Shown: positions 17,092 to 25,863 of the stretch, one piece after another
Layout: every line of letters starts with the position of its first letter
How positions within the stretch are numbered: the first letter of the stretch is position 1
Origin: Aliidiomarina halalkaliphila
GTDB taxonomy: Bacteria; Pseudomonadota; Gammaproteobacteria; Enterobacterales; Alteromonadaceae
Length of the DNA stretch: 64,000 nucleotides
Assembly: GCF_007096385.1 (NCBI RefSeq)
Contig: NZ_VJWL01000001.1
Span: 765,194 to 829,193, forward strand
Direction of reading: 5' to 3'
The notes under the pieces: generated by a model
Database searches by the model: none
What the model saw: only the letters and a program-made list of their open reading frames with translations
Told to the model about the DNA's origin: nothing
Position numbers and translations under genes: made by a program

Positions 17092-18258
17092 CTACAACGC
17101 CTCAATCGCGTCGGTAATGCCATGCACGGTTAAGGGGTACATGCGCCCTTGCATAATGCCCCGAATCATCTCAATGGAATGGTAATAGGGCCAGCGCTGA
17201 TGTGGCTGGGGGTTTAACCACACGGCCTTTGGAAAATGTCCCAAAAGTCGCTCCATCCATACCTGCCCAGGCTCTTCATTCCAATGCTCGACACTGCCTC
17301 CGGGATAGGCAATTTCATAAGGGCCCATGGTGGCATCGCCCACCAGAATTAACTTATAGTCGCTAGCATAGGTGTGCAGCAGATCATGAATCGACAACTG
17401 CTCTTGCTGCCGGCGCTGATTGGTTTTCCACACGCCTTCATACACACAGTTGTGAAAATAGAAAAACTCCAGATGTTTAAACTCCGAGCGCACAGCGGCA
17501 AAGAGCTGTTGGCACTCGTAGATGTAATCATCCATAGAGCCCCCCACATCGAACAAAATCAATACTTTCACTGCATTGTGACGCTCTGGCTGGTAACGCA
17601 GATCAAGTAAGCCGCCCTGGCGACTGGTGGCGCGAATAGTTTCGGCCAAGTCGAGCTCTGTGGCTGCGCCCGTGCGCGCAAACCGGCGTAGCTTGCGTAA
17701 GGCTAATTTGATATTACGGTTATTCAGCTCTTCATCGGTATCGAGATCTTTAAACTCGCGCTTATCCCACACTTTCACCGCACGCCGGGCGTTACTGCCG
17801 TCCTGACCGATACGAATCCCCTCAGGATGATACCCATAAGCTCCAAAAGGCGAGGTACCGCCGGTGCCAATCCACTTATTACCGCCCGCATGGCGTTTTT
17901 GTTGCTCGGCTAAACGCTCACGGAACTGGTCTAACAGTGCCTCTAACCCGCCTAAGCTTTGCAGCTTAGCTTTCTCTTCCTCACTGAGTTGACGTTGTAA
18001 GCTACGCTCCAGCCATTCTTCAGGAATACTTGCGGCAATGTCGACTTCACTCACGCCTTCAAAATAATCAGCAAACGCCCTATCGAAGCGATCATAATGG
18101 GTTTCATCCTTGACCAGTGTTAACCGCGCCAAATTGTAAAAACCTTCGATGTCGGCAAACACCACCTGCGACTCGAGAGCCTTGAGCAAGTCGAGTAATT
18201 CGGTGATGCTGGCAGGTACCCCGTAATGGCGCACTTTTAAGAAAAACTGAATGAGCAT
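17092..18258 (-). CDS. VWA domain protein, CoxE-like
   Basis: The 388-residue soluble protein has a charged helical N-terminal half and a C-terminal von Willebrand A domain. The metal-binding motif is slightly degenerate (DVGGSMD instead of DxSxS), followed by FDV and FHNCVYEGVW. It starts immediately after the stop of the MoxR-type ATPase gene (no gap), a classic MoxR/VWA pairing in which an AAA+ ATPase and a VWA adaptor together act on a metalloprotein or membrane complex. CoxE in carboxydotrophs helps mature CO dehydrogenase, but no such enzyme is encoded nearby, so the client is unknown. It is convergent with the thioredoxin fusion gene. Confidence 0.82.
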   Translation of the reverse strand: MLIQFFLKVRHYGVPASITELLDLLKALESQVVFADIEGFYNLARLTLVKDETHYDRFDRAFADYFEGVSEVDIAASIPEEWLERSLQRQLSEEEKAKLQSLGGLEALLDQFRERLAEQQKRHAGGNKWIGTGGTSPFGAYGYHPEGIRIGQDGSNARRAVKVWDKREFKDLDTDEELNNRNIKLALRKLRRFARTGAATELDLAETIRATSRQGGLLDLRYQPERHNAVKVLILFDVGGSMDDYIYECQQLFAAVRSEFKHLEFFYFHNCVYEGVWKTNQRRQQEQLSIHDLLHTYASDYKLILVGDATMGPYEIAYPGGSVEHWNEEPGQVWMERLLGHFPKAVWLNPQPHQRWPYYHSIEMIRGIMQGRMYPLTVHGITDAIEAL

Positions 18259-19107
18259 TTAACGCCCCTGACGACGAGCCATAAAGGCGAGCTTCTCAAC
18301 CAGCTCCACGTCTTGTTCGTTCTTTAGTAGTGCACCAAACATGGGCATCAAGCCGCCGTGGCTATGTTGTTCTTGCAGATCTGCAGGGGTTATCGACTCC
18401 GCCAAAAGCAGTTTCAGCCAATCCAATAATTCAGAGGTCGATGGCTTTTTCTTAAGGTTGGGTACATCCCGCAGCTCAAAGAACACTTCCAACGCTTGGC
18501 TTAATAGGTCTTTGCGAATCGTCGGAAAGTGAACCCGCACGATGTCCGCGAGCGTGTCTTCATCAGGGAAGCGAATATAGTGAAAGAAGCAACGACGCAA
18601 AAAGGCATCGGGGAGTTCTTTTTCGTTATTCGAGGTAATAATCACAATCGGACGTTGCTTGGCGCTGATCTGCTCACCGGTTTCATACACATGAAACTCC
18701 ATTTGATCGAGCTCATGCAGTAAATCATTGGGGAACTCGATGTCGGCTTTATCGATTTCATCGATCAATAGCACCGGGCGCTTCTCAGCGGTAAATGCCT
18801 GCCATAATTTACCAGGCTTAATGTAATGGCTGATATCGTGCACTTTATCACTGCCCAGTTGGCTATCTCGCAAGCGTGATACCGCATCGTATTCATACAA
18901 ACCCTGTTGGGCCTTCGTAGTGGACTTAATATGCCAACGCAGCAACTCAGTGTCTAAACTTGCGGCCAATTCTTCTGCCAAACGGGTTTTACCGGTCCCA
19001 GGCTCCCCTTTGATTAACAGAGGCTTCTCCAAGGTTACGGCAGCATTTACTGCCAGCGCCAATTCAGATGAAACAATATAGCGCTCGGTGCTGGTAAAAC
19101 GGGTCAT
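18259..19107 (-). CDS. MoxR-family AAA+ ATPase
   Basis: The 282-residue ATPase has GEPGTGKTRLAEE (Walker A, about residues 38-50), LLIDEIDKAD (Walker B) and a sensor region with ITSNNEKELPDAFLRRC, which is diagnostic for MoxR/CoxD-like AAA+ proteins. I set the start at the ATG at 19107 because AAGGAG sits 5 bases upstream; a GTG at 19113 overlaps that site. It is co-transcribed with the VWA gene that follows. The pair probably forms a chaperone that inserts or activates a cofactor-containing or membrane protein; the client is not identifiable here. Confidence 0.88.
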   Translation of the reverse strand: MTRFTSTERYIVSSELALAVNAAVTLEKPLLIKGEPGTGKTRLAEELAASLDTELLRWHIKSTTKAQQGLYEYDAVSRLRDSQLGSDKVHDISHYIKPGKLWQAFTAEKRPVLLIDEIDKADIEFPNDLLHELDQMEFHVYETGEQISAKQRPIVIITSNNEKELPDAFLRRCFFHYIRFPDEDTLADIVRVHFPTIRKDLLSQALEVFFELRDVPNLKKKPSTSELLDWLKLLLAESITPADLQEQHSHGGLMPMFGALLKNEQDVELVEKLAFMARRQGR

Positions 19108-19128
19108 GGCCACTCCTTAAACAAGCAA

Positions 19129-19167
19129 TAAAAAACGAAGGCCATGATAACAAAATCATGGCCTTCG
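19129..19167 (-). terminator. Intrinsic terminator after DUF3185 gene
   Basis: A perfect 13-base-pair inverted repeat (19136-19148 with 19155-19167, loop 6) is followed on the minus strand by a T-rich run corresponding to 19135-19129. It lies 36 bases past the stop of the DUF3185 gene and just before the MoxR gene, and should isolate the two. Confidence 0.88.
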
Positions 19168-19203
19168 CCGTAGGTGTTACCAGAAATTAGTGGGAGGCGC
19201 GCA

Positions 19204-19404
19204 CTATTTTTTACCTAAAAACACACCACCGATCCCCACGACTACAAGAATGGCACCAATGATAAGGAACCACATGGCATTATCGGTAGGCTGGCCGGTA
19301 AATGCTTCGCTAACTTCCGAGGCGACCGACTGTTTTTCCTGCCAGCCGAAATACAACACGATAACGCCTGCGACTAAAATGGCCAGTGACACAATCTTGT
19401 TCAT
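19204..19404 (-). CDS. DUF3185 family small membrane protein
   Basis: The 66-residue protein has two hydrophobic helices (about residues 4-20 and 44-63) separated by a polar loop that contains EVSEAFTG, the layout of DUF3185 proteins. It is probably an inner-membrane protein; the family has no known function, and some small two-helix proteins of this type are stress-induced. AAGGAG precedes the ATG. A 17-base palindrome (19423-19439) lies just upstream and a strong terminator follows, so it looks like a separately regulated single-gene unit. Confidence 0.78.
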   Translation of the reverse strand: MNKIVSLAILVAGVIVLYFGWQEKQSVASEVSEAFTGQPTDNAMWFLIIGAILVVVGIGGVFLGKK

Positions 19405-19422
19405 TGTCGTTTTCTCCTTGTA

Positions 19423-19439
19423 AGTGTCAAAGTGACACT
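19423..19439. promoter_or_regulatory. Operator-like palindrome upstream of DUF3185 gene
   Basis: AGTGTCA at 19423-19429 and TGACACT at 19433-19439 form a perfect 7-base inverted repeat around a 3-base centre, 18 bases before the start codon. The size and symmetry suit a dimeric repressor; I cannot name the regulator. Confidence 0.4.
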
Positions 19440-19516
19440 CCTAAGCCTAGACAAGGTTGTGCAAATGTCCAATTATGCGCGATTTTTTCCTGAATTTTTG
19501 CAAAGGAGACAAGGAC

Positions 19517-20587
19517 CTAGTCCTTCCACTCGGTTACTGCATCGCGGATTTTTCCGCTGCTAATCAGTTCGGCTAGTTCATCGGCCATACGATAGCCAGC
19601 ATCCACAGCCTGTTGCCAAAATTTCTGCCGCGTAGGTACATCCATATTGGCAAAATCATGGCGATCCGGAATTTTCTGATAGGGCAACGCATCGATAAAC
19701 TTTTGCGTCGGCATCAGCGCCAATACATTAGGCCACTGTTGACCCGACATTCGGCGTTTTAAATGCTTATCAAACCATCCTGGAATCACTTCGCGTTGGA
19801 AATGCGGGTAAAGTACTAAACCAGATTGCTCATCAAATGGCAGATTGAAATGGTAGTCGGTTACGCCGCCATCACGATACACTCCCGGCGGCGCTCCAGG
19901 AATATCGCGGACACCAGCAAGCACCATAGGAATGGATCCTGTCGCCAGCAAAGCATGACGGAAATTTTCTTGGGTCAGAGCCACGTGGCGCGTAGGAAGA
20001 TCGTGCCAATCGTGCCCTAACGGTGGTGTTGCTTTTGGATGATGAAACACAACACGCTCAAAGCTATGGCGCAGCGTTTTCCGCGATACTGCATTAAGGG
20101 CTGCGGCTCTAATCAACGACATTCCTTGCAATACACGGTTGTCGGACGCGCCAATTCCACGGCTGCGCACCACAATCATATGGTGTAAAAAGCGATCTTG
20201 AGACAAGATCTCGGCAATGGCGTCATCGGTCACGTATTCGTTGAGTAGATCGATGGCTTTATCAGTGATTTCGCGCACGTCCGGCTTTTCACTATACACA
20301 GTAGCGCGATACAGCTTACAGAATAATGCACTGGCGTCGGCGGCATCGGAACGACCCAAACTAGCAAATCGCCAGGCTCCCGCAGAGGTCCCAAGTAGCT
20401 CCATAGGTTGTTGACGTTTGGAAAAAAATTCGCCAAACAGATAATTATCCAAACCTTGAAGGATAAACCACTTCGGCCCCCCGGACGCACCCAGCAACAA
20501 GCTAATATCGTCGGGCTGCAAACCGTGCTCTTGAATCTGTGCAAGGGCATGACTGCCAGCACGAAGATCGATCCATTGGGTCGTCAT
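19517..20587 (-). CDS. Patatin-like phospholipase
   Basis: The 356-residue protein shows the patatin signatures: an oxyanion-hole stretch GASGGPKW, the nucleophile motif GTSAGA (Ser in GxSxG) and the catalytic Asp in DGGVTDYHF. These enzymes hydrolyse acyl chains from phospholipids or other lipids using a Ser-Asp dyad. I placed the start at the ATG at 20587, with AGGA 8 bases upstream; the open frame runs 13 codons further. No signal peptide is seen, so a cytoplasmic or membrane-associated enzyme is likely. It follows the DUF3392 gene on the same strand after 32 bases. Confidence 0.82.
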   Translation of the reverse strand: MTTQWIDLRAGSHALAQIQEHGLQPDDISLLLGASGGPKWFILQGLDNYLFGEFFSKRQQPMELLGTSAGAWRFASLGRSDAADASALFCKLYRATVYSEKPDVREITDKAIDLLNEYVTDDAIAEILSQDRFLHHMIVVRSRGIGASDNRVLQGMSLIRAAALNAVSRKTLRHSFERVVFHHPKATPPLGHDWHDLPTRHVALTQENFRHALLATGSIPMVLAGVRDIPGAPPGVYRDGGVTDYHFNLPFDEQSGLVLYPHFQREVIPGWFDKHLKRRMSGQQWPNVLALMPTQKFIDALPYQKIPDRHDFANMDVPTRQKFWQQAVDAGYRMADELAELISSGKIRDAVTEWKD

Positions 20588-20619
20588 CTTATTCGTCCTA
20601 TTCCTCTTTACAACGGTCG

Positions 20620-20946
20620 TTAGCAACCGCGTTTGCGTTCAGCAATCATGCCCAACGCCACCATAATCGCAACTACCAGAACCCCTAAATAACGGGTCGA
20701 TACTTGCGCCAGTTGCATATGCAGAAATGGGGCCATCCAATTCAGTAGCAAACCGTACCCGAAAGCACACAAGAGAACAAACACGGTTGTGCGAATGATA
20801 AAGTGATACTGAATAACTTGATTGCGCACAATACGATTGATATCACTGCCCCAGATCACGAGCACAGTGGCAGAAATCATCATGGAAATATAAGGCAAGT
20901 GGCCGCGCATCCAGCTTCCCAAAGTCATGAGCACATCGTTAAACAT
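20620..20946 (-). CDS. DUF3392 family membrane protein
   Basis: The 108-residue protein has three probable membrane helices and the stretches [12 protein letters not shown] and [11 protein letters not shown] that I associate with DUF3392. The start at 20946 gives the family's usual length; the open frame extends further upstream but that part is unlike the family and overlaps the intergenic region before xthA. It is probably an inner-membrane protein of unknown function, possibly co-transcribed with the patatin-like gene. It is divergent from xthA with 160 bases between. Confidence 0.8.
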   Translation of the reverse strand: MFNDVLMTLGSWMRGHLPYISMMISATVLVIWGSDINRIVRNQVIQYHFIIRTTVFVLLCAFGYGLLLNWMAPFLHMQLAQVSTRYLGVLVVAIMVALGMIAERKRGC

Positions 20947-21106
20947 TGATCTTATTCTCTCGTTCTTATTTTCAATAATGGCTCGCAGTATACGAATCCG
21001 TGCCTTGATGTACAGTCTCGAACGGTGCAAACGATGCTTTCGTACTGCATCCTCGTTCTGGCAATGGTATGCTTTTACTTTATCGACCAAACTAAAGAAT
21101 AACAGC

Positions 21107-21919
21107 ATGAAATTTATTAGTTTTAATATCAATGGCATTCGCGCGCGTTTGCACCAATTGCAAGCATTGATCGATAAGCACCAACCTGACGTGATTGGCT
21201 TGCAAGAAACCAAGGTACACGATGATTCCTTTCCTCTTGCCGACGTAGAAGCGATGGGGTACCAAGTGCTCTATTTTGGTCAGAAAGGTCATTACGGCGT
21301 TGCCTTGCTCTCCAAGTTACCGGTGCAGGACATAACTTACGGATGGCCAGGCGATGATCCCGAAGCCCAGCGGCGGATGATTATGGCCACAGTCACCAGC
21401 CCTGAAGGCGAGCAGATTCGCGTAATGAACGGTTACTTCCCACAAGGTGAATCGCGCGACCATCCTGTGAAGTTTCCGGCTAAAGAGAAATTCTATCAGG
21501 ATCTGATGCAGTATCTGGAGGCCGACTTGTCTCCAGAACAACCGGTAATTTTGATGGGGGATATGAATATCTCCAGCACGGATCTGGATATCGGGATTGG
21601 CGAAGACAACCGCAAGCGCTGGTTGCGCACCGGCAAATGTAGCTTCCTTCCAGAGGAACGGGAATGGCTTGGGCGCTTGCTTGACTGGGGCTTTACCGAT
21701 ACCTACCGAGCATTAAATCCTGACACCAATGATCAGTTCAGCTGGTTTGATTACCGCTCGCGGGGTTTTGACGATAACCGTGGCCTACGTATCGATTTGA
21801 TTTTGGCCACGGATGTATTAGCAGAGCGCTGTGAAGAATCAGGCATTGATTATGAATTGCGGGGTATTGATAAGCCCTCGGATCACGCCCCAGTGTGGAG
21901 CGTATTTCGTTCAAAATAA
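21107..21919 (+). CDS. xthA: Exodeoxyribonuclease III
   Basis: The 270-residue protein is a complete endonuclease/exonuclease/phosphatase-fold enzyme. It begins [13 protein letters not shown] and has the metal-binding Glu in [17 protein letters not shown], the catalytic GDMNI, and the terminal SDHAPVW with the active His. Exonuclease III cuts at abasic sites and degrades one strand of duplex DNA from the 3' end in base excision repair. I use the ATG at 21107; the open frame extends 60 codons upstream without family similarity. It is a single gene between divergent DUF3392 and convergent yfbV. Confidence 0.95.
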   Translation: MKFISFNINGIRARLHQLQALIDKHQPDVIGLQETKVHDDSFPLADVEAMGYQVLYFGQKGHYGVALLSKLPVQDITYGWPGDDPEAQRRMIMATVTSPEGEQIRVMNGYFPQGESRDHPVKFPAKEKFYQDLMQYLEADLSPEQPVILMGDMNISSTDLDIGIGEDNRKRWLRTGKCSFLPEEREWLGRLLDWGFTDTYRALNPDTNDQFSWFDYRSRGFDDNRGLRIDLILATDVLAERCEESGIDYELRGIDKPSDHAPVWSVFRSK

Positions 21920-21936
21920 TGGGCGTTAACCTAAGT

Positions 21937-21965
21937 TTACCGTTCTTCCGGTGGAAGGACGGTAA
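21937..21965. terminator. Hairpin overlapping the yfbV stop, between xthA and yfbV
   Basis: A 13-base-pair stem with one G-T pair (21937-21949 with 21953-21965, 3-base loop) lies just past xthA and covers the last codons and stop of the convergent yfbV. Neither side has a strong T-run, so it may only weakly terminate or protect the 3' ends of both transcripts. Confidence 0.4.
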
Positions 21966-22362
21966 GCGCCGCTTTTAACACCCGCGCCAAATCGATATAA
22001 CAAGGCCCCGGTCGGTGACTGGGTAACCGGATATCCTCGCCTGACTCGTTTAATTTCTGTTTAAGCTCAAAATACCAATGCTTCAATGGCGGTGGTAATT
22101 TGCAATAGGCCCGTTGCCCTAGCCAATAATAGCCTTGTAGGGGTAACAGCAAAATAAACAAACTCGCGCCGATAATTTGCGGGAGGTAATCAGTTCCCAG
22201 ATATTGAAACTGAACGAAGAAATTCACCACGGCCGCAATCGGAAGCATACGCGCACCCAATCGTGTTGCGGGGATCACTTTGGCTTCGGTCATATTGCCA
22301 ACAACCGCATGATTCGGCCACACTTTCATGTATTTCACACCACGCCGAACAGACTTCCACAT
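21937..22362 (-). CDS. yfbV: YfbV (UPF0208/DUF412), terminus macrodomain insulation protein
   Basis: The 141-residue inner-membrane protein has two hydrophobic segments (about residues 40-80) and the family stretches VKYMKVWP near the start, then LPLQGYYWLGQR and WYFELKQKLNESG. In E. coli YfbV keeps the Ter macrodomain from mixing with flanking DNA and acts with MatP. The gene is convergent with xthA, and a hairpin covers its last codons. The upstream region to 22618 holds the promoter area of yffB. Confidence 0.88.
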   Translation of the reverse strand: MWKSVRRGVKYMKVWPNHAVVGNMTEAKVIPATRLGARMLPIAAVVNFFVQFQYLGTDYLPQIIGASLFILLLPLQGYYWLGQRAYCKLPPPLKHWYFELKQKLNESGEDIRLPSHRPGPCYIDLARVLKAALTVLPPEER

Positions 22363-22476
22363 CGAATATCACCTCACTTTATGTACCATATGATCGCATA
22401 AAGACCACTAAAAGATCAAAAAAACAGCACATGCGCATTTCTCGAACAGCTGTGTTTATCCTTATAAAACAAGAGG

Positions 22477-22529
22477 TTGACAAGTTTAAATCAGCTAATT
22501 AACAAGGTTATCCACAGAAAAAGTGGATA
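22477..22529 (+). promoter_or_regulatory. Candidate yffB-dapE promoter with DnaA box and inverted repeat
   Basis: A perfect TTGACA at 22477-22482 is followed after 16-17 bases by a weak -10 (TTAACA/TAACAA near 22499-22505). A perfect DnaA box TTATCCACA sits at 22508-22516, at or just past the expected transcript start. The 7-base inverted repeat TATCCAC (22509-22515) / GTGGATA (22523-22529) overlaps it. The remainder of 22363-22618 is AT-rich with no further signal that I can support. Confidence 0.45.
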
Positions 22530-22618
22530 CCTTTGAATAACTTTCAGCTCTTTTGTTTTTGGCCCATTTGTGGCACTGTTTTCCCACGTTACCACTGATT
22601 GAAGAAAGGAACGCATCT

Positions 22619-22969
22619 ATGAGTACCGTTGTGTTCGGCATCACCAACTGCGACACCGTTCGCAAGGCCCGTAAATGGCTAAAATCCCATAACGTTCAGT
22701 ATGAATTTGCTGATCTCAAAAGCGCCCCACTTCCGGCCACAACCATCGAGCACTGGGTCAATACGCTCGGGGTGGAGCAACTGATCAACAAACGCGGAAC
22801 AACCTGGCGTAATCTTCCCGACGACGATAAAGGCGAATTAACCTTGCCCCGTACTATTCATCTAATCCAGCGTCATCCGACGTTGCTCAAACGCCCTGTT
22901 GTGGTGCATGAAGGCGACATGTTAGTTGGCTTTGACGAAGCGACTTGGCAGGGGTTTTTCCGTGTCTGA
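22619..22969 (+). CDS. yffB: ArsC/Spx-family reductase YffB
   Basis: The 116-residue protein is a thioredoxin-fold ArsC-family member with a single N-terminal active Cys in [15 protein letters not shown], followed by NKRGTTWRN. YffB proteins bind glutathione and are presumed thiol reductases without confirmed arsenate activity. I chose the ATG at 22619, giving the family length, over an upstream start in the open frame. Its last codons overlap the dapE start by 8 bases, and the yffB-dapE order is the same as in E. coli, so the two are translationally coupled. Confidence 0.88.
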   Translation: MSTVVFGITNCDTVRKARKWLKSHNVQYEFADLKSAPLPATTIEHWVNTLGVEQLINKRGTTWRNLPDDDKGELTLPRTIHLIQRHPTLLKRPVVVHEGDMLVGFDEATWQGFFRV

Positions 22970-24122
22970 ACAGCATCCTACACTCGAACTTGCCCGTGAA
23001 CTTATCAGCCGAAGGTCGGTGACCCCCGAAGATGCCGGTTGCCAACCACTCATGGCTAAGCGCTTAGCCGCCTTAGGTTTTGATATCGAGACCATGGTAT
23101 TTGAGGACACCACCAACATGTGGGCACGCCGTAATACATCCGGTCCGGTATTTTGTTTTGCCGGTCACACCGATGTAGTTCCTCCCGGCGATGCCAAAGA
23201 TTGGCACACCGACCCTTTTGTGCCCACTGATAAAGACGATGTGCTCTATGGCCGTGGCGCGGCAGATATGAAAGGGTCATTAGCCGCGATGGTTGTGGCC
23301 ACGGAACGCTTCGTAAAAAAGCACCCAGAACACCATGGCAGTATCGCGTTTTTGATTACCAGCGATGAAGAAGGCCCTTTTATCAATGGCACCGTACGCG
23401 TGGTGGAAACCTTAGAAGCACGCAACGAAAAAATCACCTGGTGCCTAGTCGGCGAACCGTCATCCACAAATTATGCGGGTGATGTGGTAAAATATGGTCG
23501 GCGCGGGAGCATGACCGGGTACTTAACCATTGAAGGCGTGCAAGGCCATGTGGCCTACCCACACTTAGCCCGTAATCCTGTGCACTTAGCGGCGCCTGCT
23601 ATTGCCGAGTTAGCGACTGAAATGTGGGACGAAGGCAATGCAGCATTCCCCCCCACCAGTTTTCAAATTGTGGATGTGCAAGCAGGCACTGGAGCAACTA
23701 ATGTGGTTCCGGGACGAATGAAGGTCACCTTTAATTTGCGCTTTAGTACAGAGTCTACCGCACAAGGTCTCCAGCAACGTATTCTTGCCATCTTGGATAA
23801 ACACGAACTCGTTTACTCCATGGATTGGATTCTCAATGGTGAGCCCTTCTTGACCGAGCAAGGCCCGCTCGTAGACGCCACTAAAGCCGCGGTCACGGAT
23901 GTGATAGGCACACCTCCGGAGCTATCGACGGCAGGAGGGACCTCCGATGGTCGCTTTATTGCACCGACAGGTGCGCAAGTGATTGAGCTTGGTCCGGTGA
24001 ATGCAAGTATCCACAAAGTAAACGAGCACGTGAGCCATCAGGATTTAATCACCCTGACGGATATGTACGAGCGGATTCTGGAACGTATGCTTGTGCCAAC
24101 TCCAACATCAGAGCGCGCGTAG
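22962..24122 (+). CDS. dapE: Succinyl-diaminopimelate desuccinylase
   Basis: The 386-residue M20-family metallopeptidase holds the zinc-binding [10 protein letters not shown] (His about 69), GRGAADMKG (Asp about 102) and TSDEEGP (Glu about 136-137), and the dimer-domain motif [10 protein letters not shown]. It removes succinate from N-succinyl-LL-diaminopimelate in the lysine/peptidoglycan branch, the same pathway as dapA further on. The start is GTG at 22962 with an AGGGG site, overlapping the yffB stop. An M15 carboxypeptidase gene begins 1 base past its stop. Confidence 0.95.
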   Translation: MSEQHPTLELARELISRRSVTPEDAGCQPLMAKRLAALGFDIETMVFEDTTNMWARRNTSGPVFCFAGHTDVVPPGDAKDWHTDPFVPTDKDDVLYGRGAADMKGSLAAMVVATERFVKKHPEHHGSIAFLITSDEEGPFINGTVRVVETLEARNEKITWCLVGEPSSTNYAGDVVKYGRRGSMTGYLTIEGVQGHVAYPHLARNPVHLAAPAIAELATEMWDEGNAAFPPTSFQIVDVQAGTGATNVVPGRMKVTFNLRFSTESTAQGLQQRILAILDKHELVYSMDWILNGEPFLTEQGPLVDATKAAVTDVIGTPPELSTAGGTSDGRFIAPTGAQVIELGPVNASIHKVNEHVSHQDLITLTDMYERILERMLVPTPTSERA

Positions 24123-24123
24123 T

Positions 24124-24825
24124 ATGGAGCTCACTCTGGCACAACTTTGTGGCGTGAGAGACACCCACGTGCGGTCGGTACCGGGGGAGTCATCCCCCTT
24201 AATTCAACTGCAACCGCAAGTCAGCGCGGCTTTTACCCGCATGCAAAGTGCTGCTGCTCAAGCGGGTGTTCATCTGCATATTGCCAGTGGATTTCGTAGC
24301 TTTGAGCGACAAGCAGGAATTTGGGCGCGCAAGTATACTGGTATTCAGACCCCGGTGCGCGATGAATCCCTGCATGCCATATTGCGTTGGTCTGCCCTGC
24401 CCGGCTTATCACGTCATCATTGGGGCACGGATTTTGATTGTTATGATCCAGTCGCCTTGGGTGAGCAATCATTACAATTAGAGCCATGGGAATACGGGCC
24501 TGAGGGCCCCATGGCGGCACTATTTGCGTGGTTGACGGCCCATGCCCATGAGTTTGGTTTCTATCGCCCATATCTCAGTAACGACACGCCTGGTGTCGCC
24601 GCCGAGCCGTGGCATTGGTCATACGCACCATTGGCGGCGCAATATCAAGCACGCTATCAAGCGCCGGTGCCCATTGTGCGGGCGCTTGATCAGTTCTATC
24701 AAGAGTTCGAAGTGGTGGGGCGTGAGCACATCACCGCCCAGTTTGCGAGTTTGATCGAACGCTACATGGGCTCGGTGGCAGCCATTCCAGATGCGGCGTT
24801 ACAGCCAGTACAAGGGGGACGCTGA
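24124..24825 (+). CDS. M15-family D-alanyl-D-alanine carboxypeptidase (VanY-like)
   Basis: The 233-residue protein has the M15 zinc-site motifs: RHHWGTDFD (His and Asp ligands) and EPWHWSY (catalytic Glu and His), preceded by SGFRSFERQ. Such enzymes trim the terminal D-Ala from peptidoglycan stem peptides. No clear signal peptide is present, so location is uncertain; it could act on cytoplasmic precursors or be exported by another route. It starts 1 base after dapE and is followed at once by a DUF2897 gene, all in one operon devoted to cell-wall precursors. Confidence 0.85.
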   Translation: MELTLAQLCGVRDTHVRSVPGESSPLIQLQPQVSAAFTRMQSAAAQAGVHLHIASGFRSFERQAGIWARKYTGIQTPVRDESLHAILRWSALPGLSRHHWGTDFDCYDPVALGEQSLQLEPWEYGPEGPMAALFAWLTAHAHEFGFYRPYLSNDTPGVAAEPWHWSYAPLAAQYQARYQAPVPIVRALDQFYQEFEVVGREHITAQFASLIERYMGSVAAIPDAALQPVQGGR

Positions 24826-24826
24826 T

Positions 24827-25075
24827 ATGTCGGTGTGGGGTGTGATTATTATTGTCTTGGCGCTAGGCATTATTCTGAGCAATATTATGTTGGTGAAAAA
24901 AACAGCCCATATGAAAATGCCCGATAGTGTTGTGAAAAAAGCAGAGGAACAACGCCGTTACGAAGAACAACTGCGTGACGAAGCGAATAAAGATACCCAC
25001 GCAACACTAGATTCCAAGAAGGCTCAAGCAGAACATTCCTCAAATGAGGAATTTACACAAAAAAACGAGGACTAA
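24827..25075 (+). CDS. DUF2897 family membrane protein
   Basis: The 82-residue protein has one N-terminal hydrophobic helix (about residues 3-23) followed by a long, highly charged, probably helical tail rich in Lys, Glu and Gln. This layout and the position after dapE fit DUF2897; in E. coli the unrelated small gene ypfN sits there. GGGGG precedes the ATG, which lies 1 base past the M15 peptidase stop. Its stop codon falls inside the loop of the terminator that ends the operon. Function unknown. Confidence 0.75.
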   Translation: MSVWGVIIIVLALGIILSNIMLVKKTAHMKMPDSVVKKAEEQRRYEEQLRDEANKDTHATLDSKKAQAEHSSNEEFTQKNED

Positions 25076-25090
25076 TTGTCCTCGTTTTTA
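25064..25090. terminator. Bidirectional intrinsic terminator between DUF2897 gene and purC
   Basis: A perfect 9-base-pair stem AACGAGGAC (25064-25072) / GTCCTCGTT (25078-25086), 5-base loop, is flanked by A-rich and T-rich runs. It ends both the yffB-dapE operon (plus) and the dapA-bamC-purC operon (minus). The DUF2897 stop codon lies in the loop. Confidence 0.88.
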
Positions 25091-25114
25091 TTTAGGTTAC
25101 TGTCAACGCAACGG

Positions 25115-25828
25115 TTAGCTCAACGGTACACCCAAGCGTTTGGCGACTTCTTCATAGGCTTCAACAACACCACCTAAGCCTTGGCGGAATCGATCTTTAT
25201 CCAGCTTAGTGCGGGTTTCTTTGTCCCATAACCGGCATCCATCTGGGCTAAATTCATCCCCAAGCACGATGCTGCCATTGAACACACCAAACTCAAGCTT
25301 GTAGTCCACCAACAGCATGCCCGCGTTCTCAAACAGTGGCTTAAGCACGTCGTTGACTGCAAAGGTTAACCGCTTCATTTCCGCTAGCTGTTCGCTCGTG
25401 GCCCACCCAAAAGCAAGCGCGTGCGATTCATTCACCATAGGGTCATGCAGCGCATCGTTTTTCAAAAACAACTCAAACGTTGGCGGATTCAACTCAAGAC
25501 CTTCGGTAACACCTAAACGGCGCACCAATGAACCCGCGGCAAGGTTACGCACCACGCATTCGACGGGAATCATTTCGAGTTTTTTCACCACACACTCAGT
25601 ATCTGACAGCAATGTTTCCATTTGCGTTGGAATACCGGCTGCGCTCAATTGCTCCATAATGAAGTGATTGAACTTATTGTTCACCATGCCCTTACGAGCC
25701 AACTGCTCTACTTTTTCACCGTCAAACGCCGAGGTGTCATCCCGAAATTCTAAAATCAGATAATCAGGATTATCCGTGGTGAATACTGTTTTTGCCTTAC
25801 CGCGATACAACTCGTCACGTTTTTCCAT
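25115..25828 (-). CDS. purC: Phosphoribosylaminoimidazole-succinocarboxamide synthase
   Basis: The 237-residue protein is a full-length SAICAR synthetase: [11 protein letters not shown] at the N-terminus (nucleotide-binding loop), [10 protein letters not shown], the conserved VECVVRN and a late segment with VDYKLEFG. It joins aspartate to CAIR with ATP in de novo purine synthesis. It is the last gene of dapA-bamC-purC, with 35 bases after bamC, an arrangement shared with E. coli. I found no PurR-like site in that gap. Confidence 0.95.
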   Translation of the reverse strand: MEKRDELYRGKAKTVFTTDNPDYLILEFRDDTSAFDGEKVEQLARKGMVNNKFNHFIMEQLSAAGIPTQMETLLSDTECVVKKLEMIPVECVVRNLAAGSLVRRLGVTEGLELNPPTFELFLKNDALHDPMVNESHALAFGWATSEQLAEMKRLTFAVNDVLKPLFENAGMLLVDYKLEFGVFNGSIVLGDEFSPDGCRLWDKETRTKLDKDRFRQGLGGVVEAYEEVAKRLGVPLS

Positions 25829-25863
25829 TGCCGTTTCTCAGTGGTTCGATGAAAAATTACAGT

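Noticed and set aside
20947-21213. N-terminal extension of the DUF3392 frame
   Set aside because: The extra 89 residues are rich in Cys, Arg and Lys, overlap the xthA upstream region and do not resemble the family; the shorter start gives the expected length.
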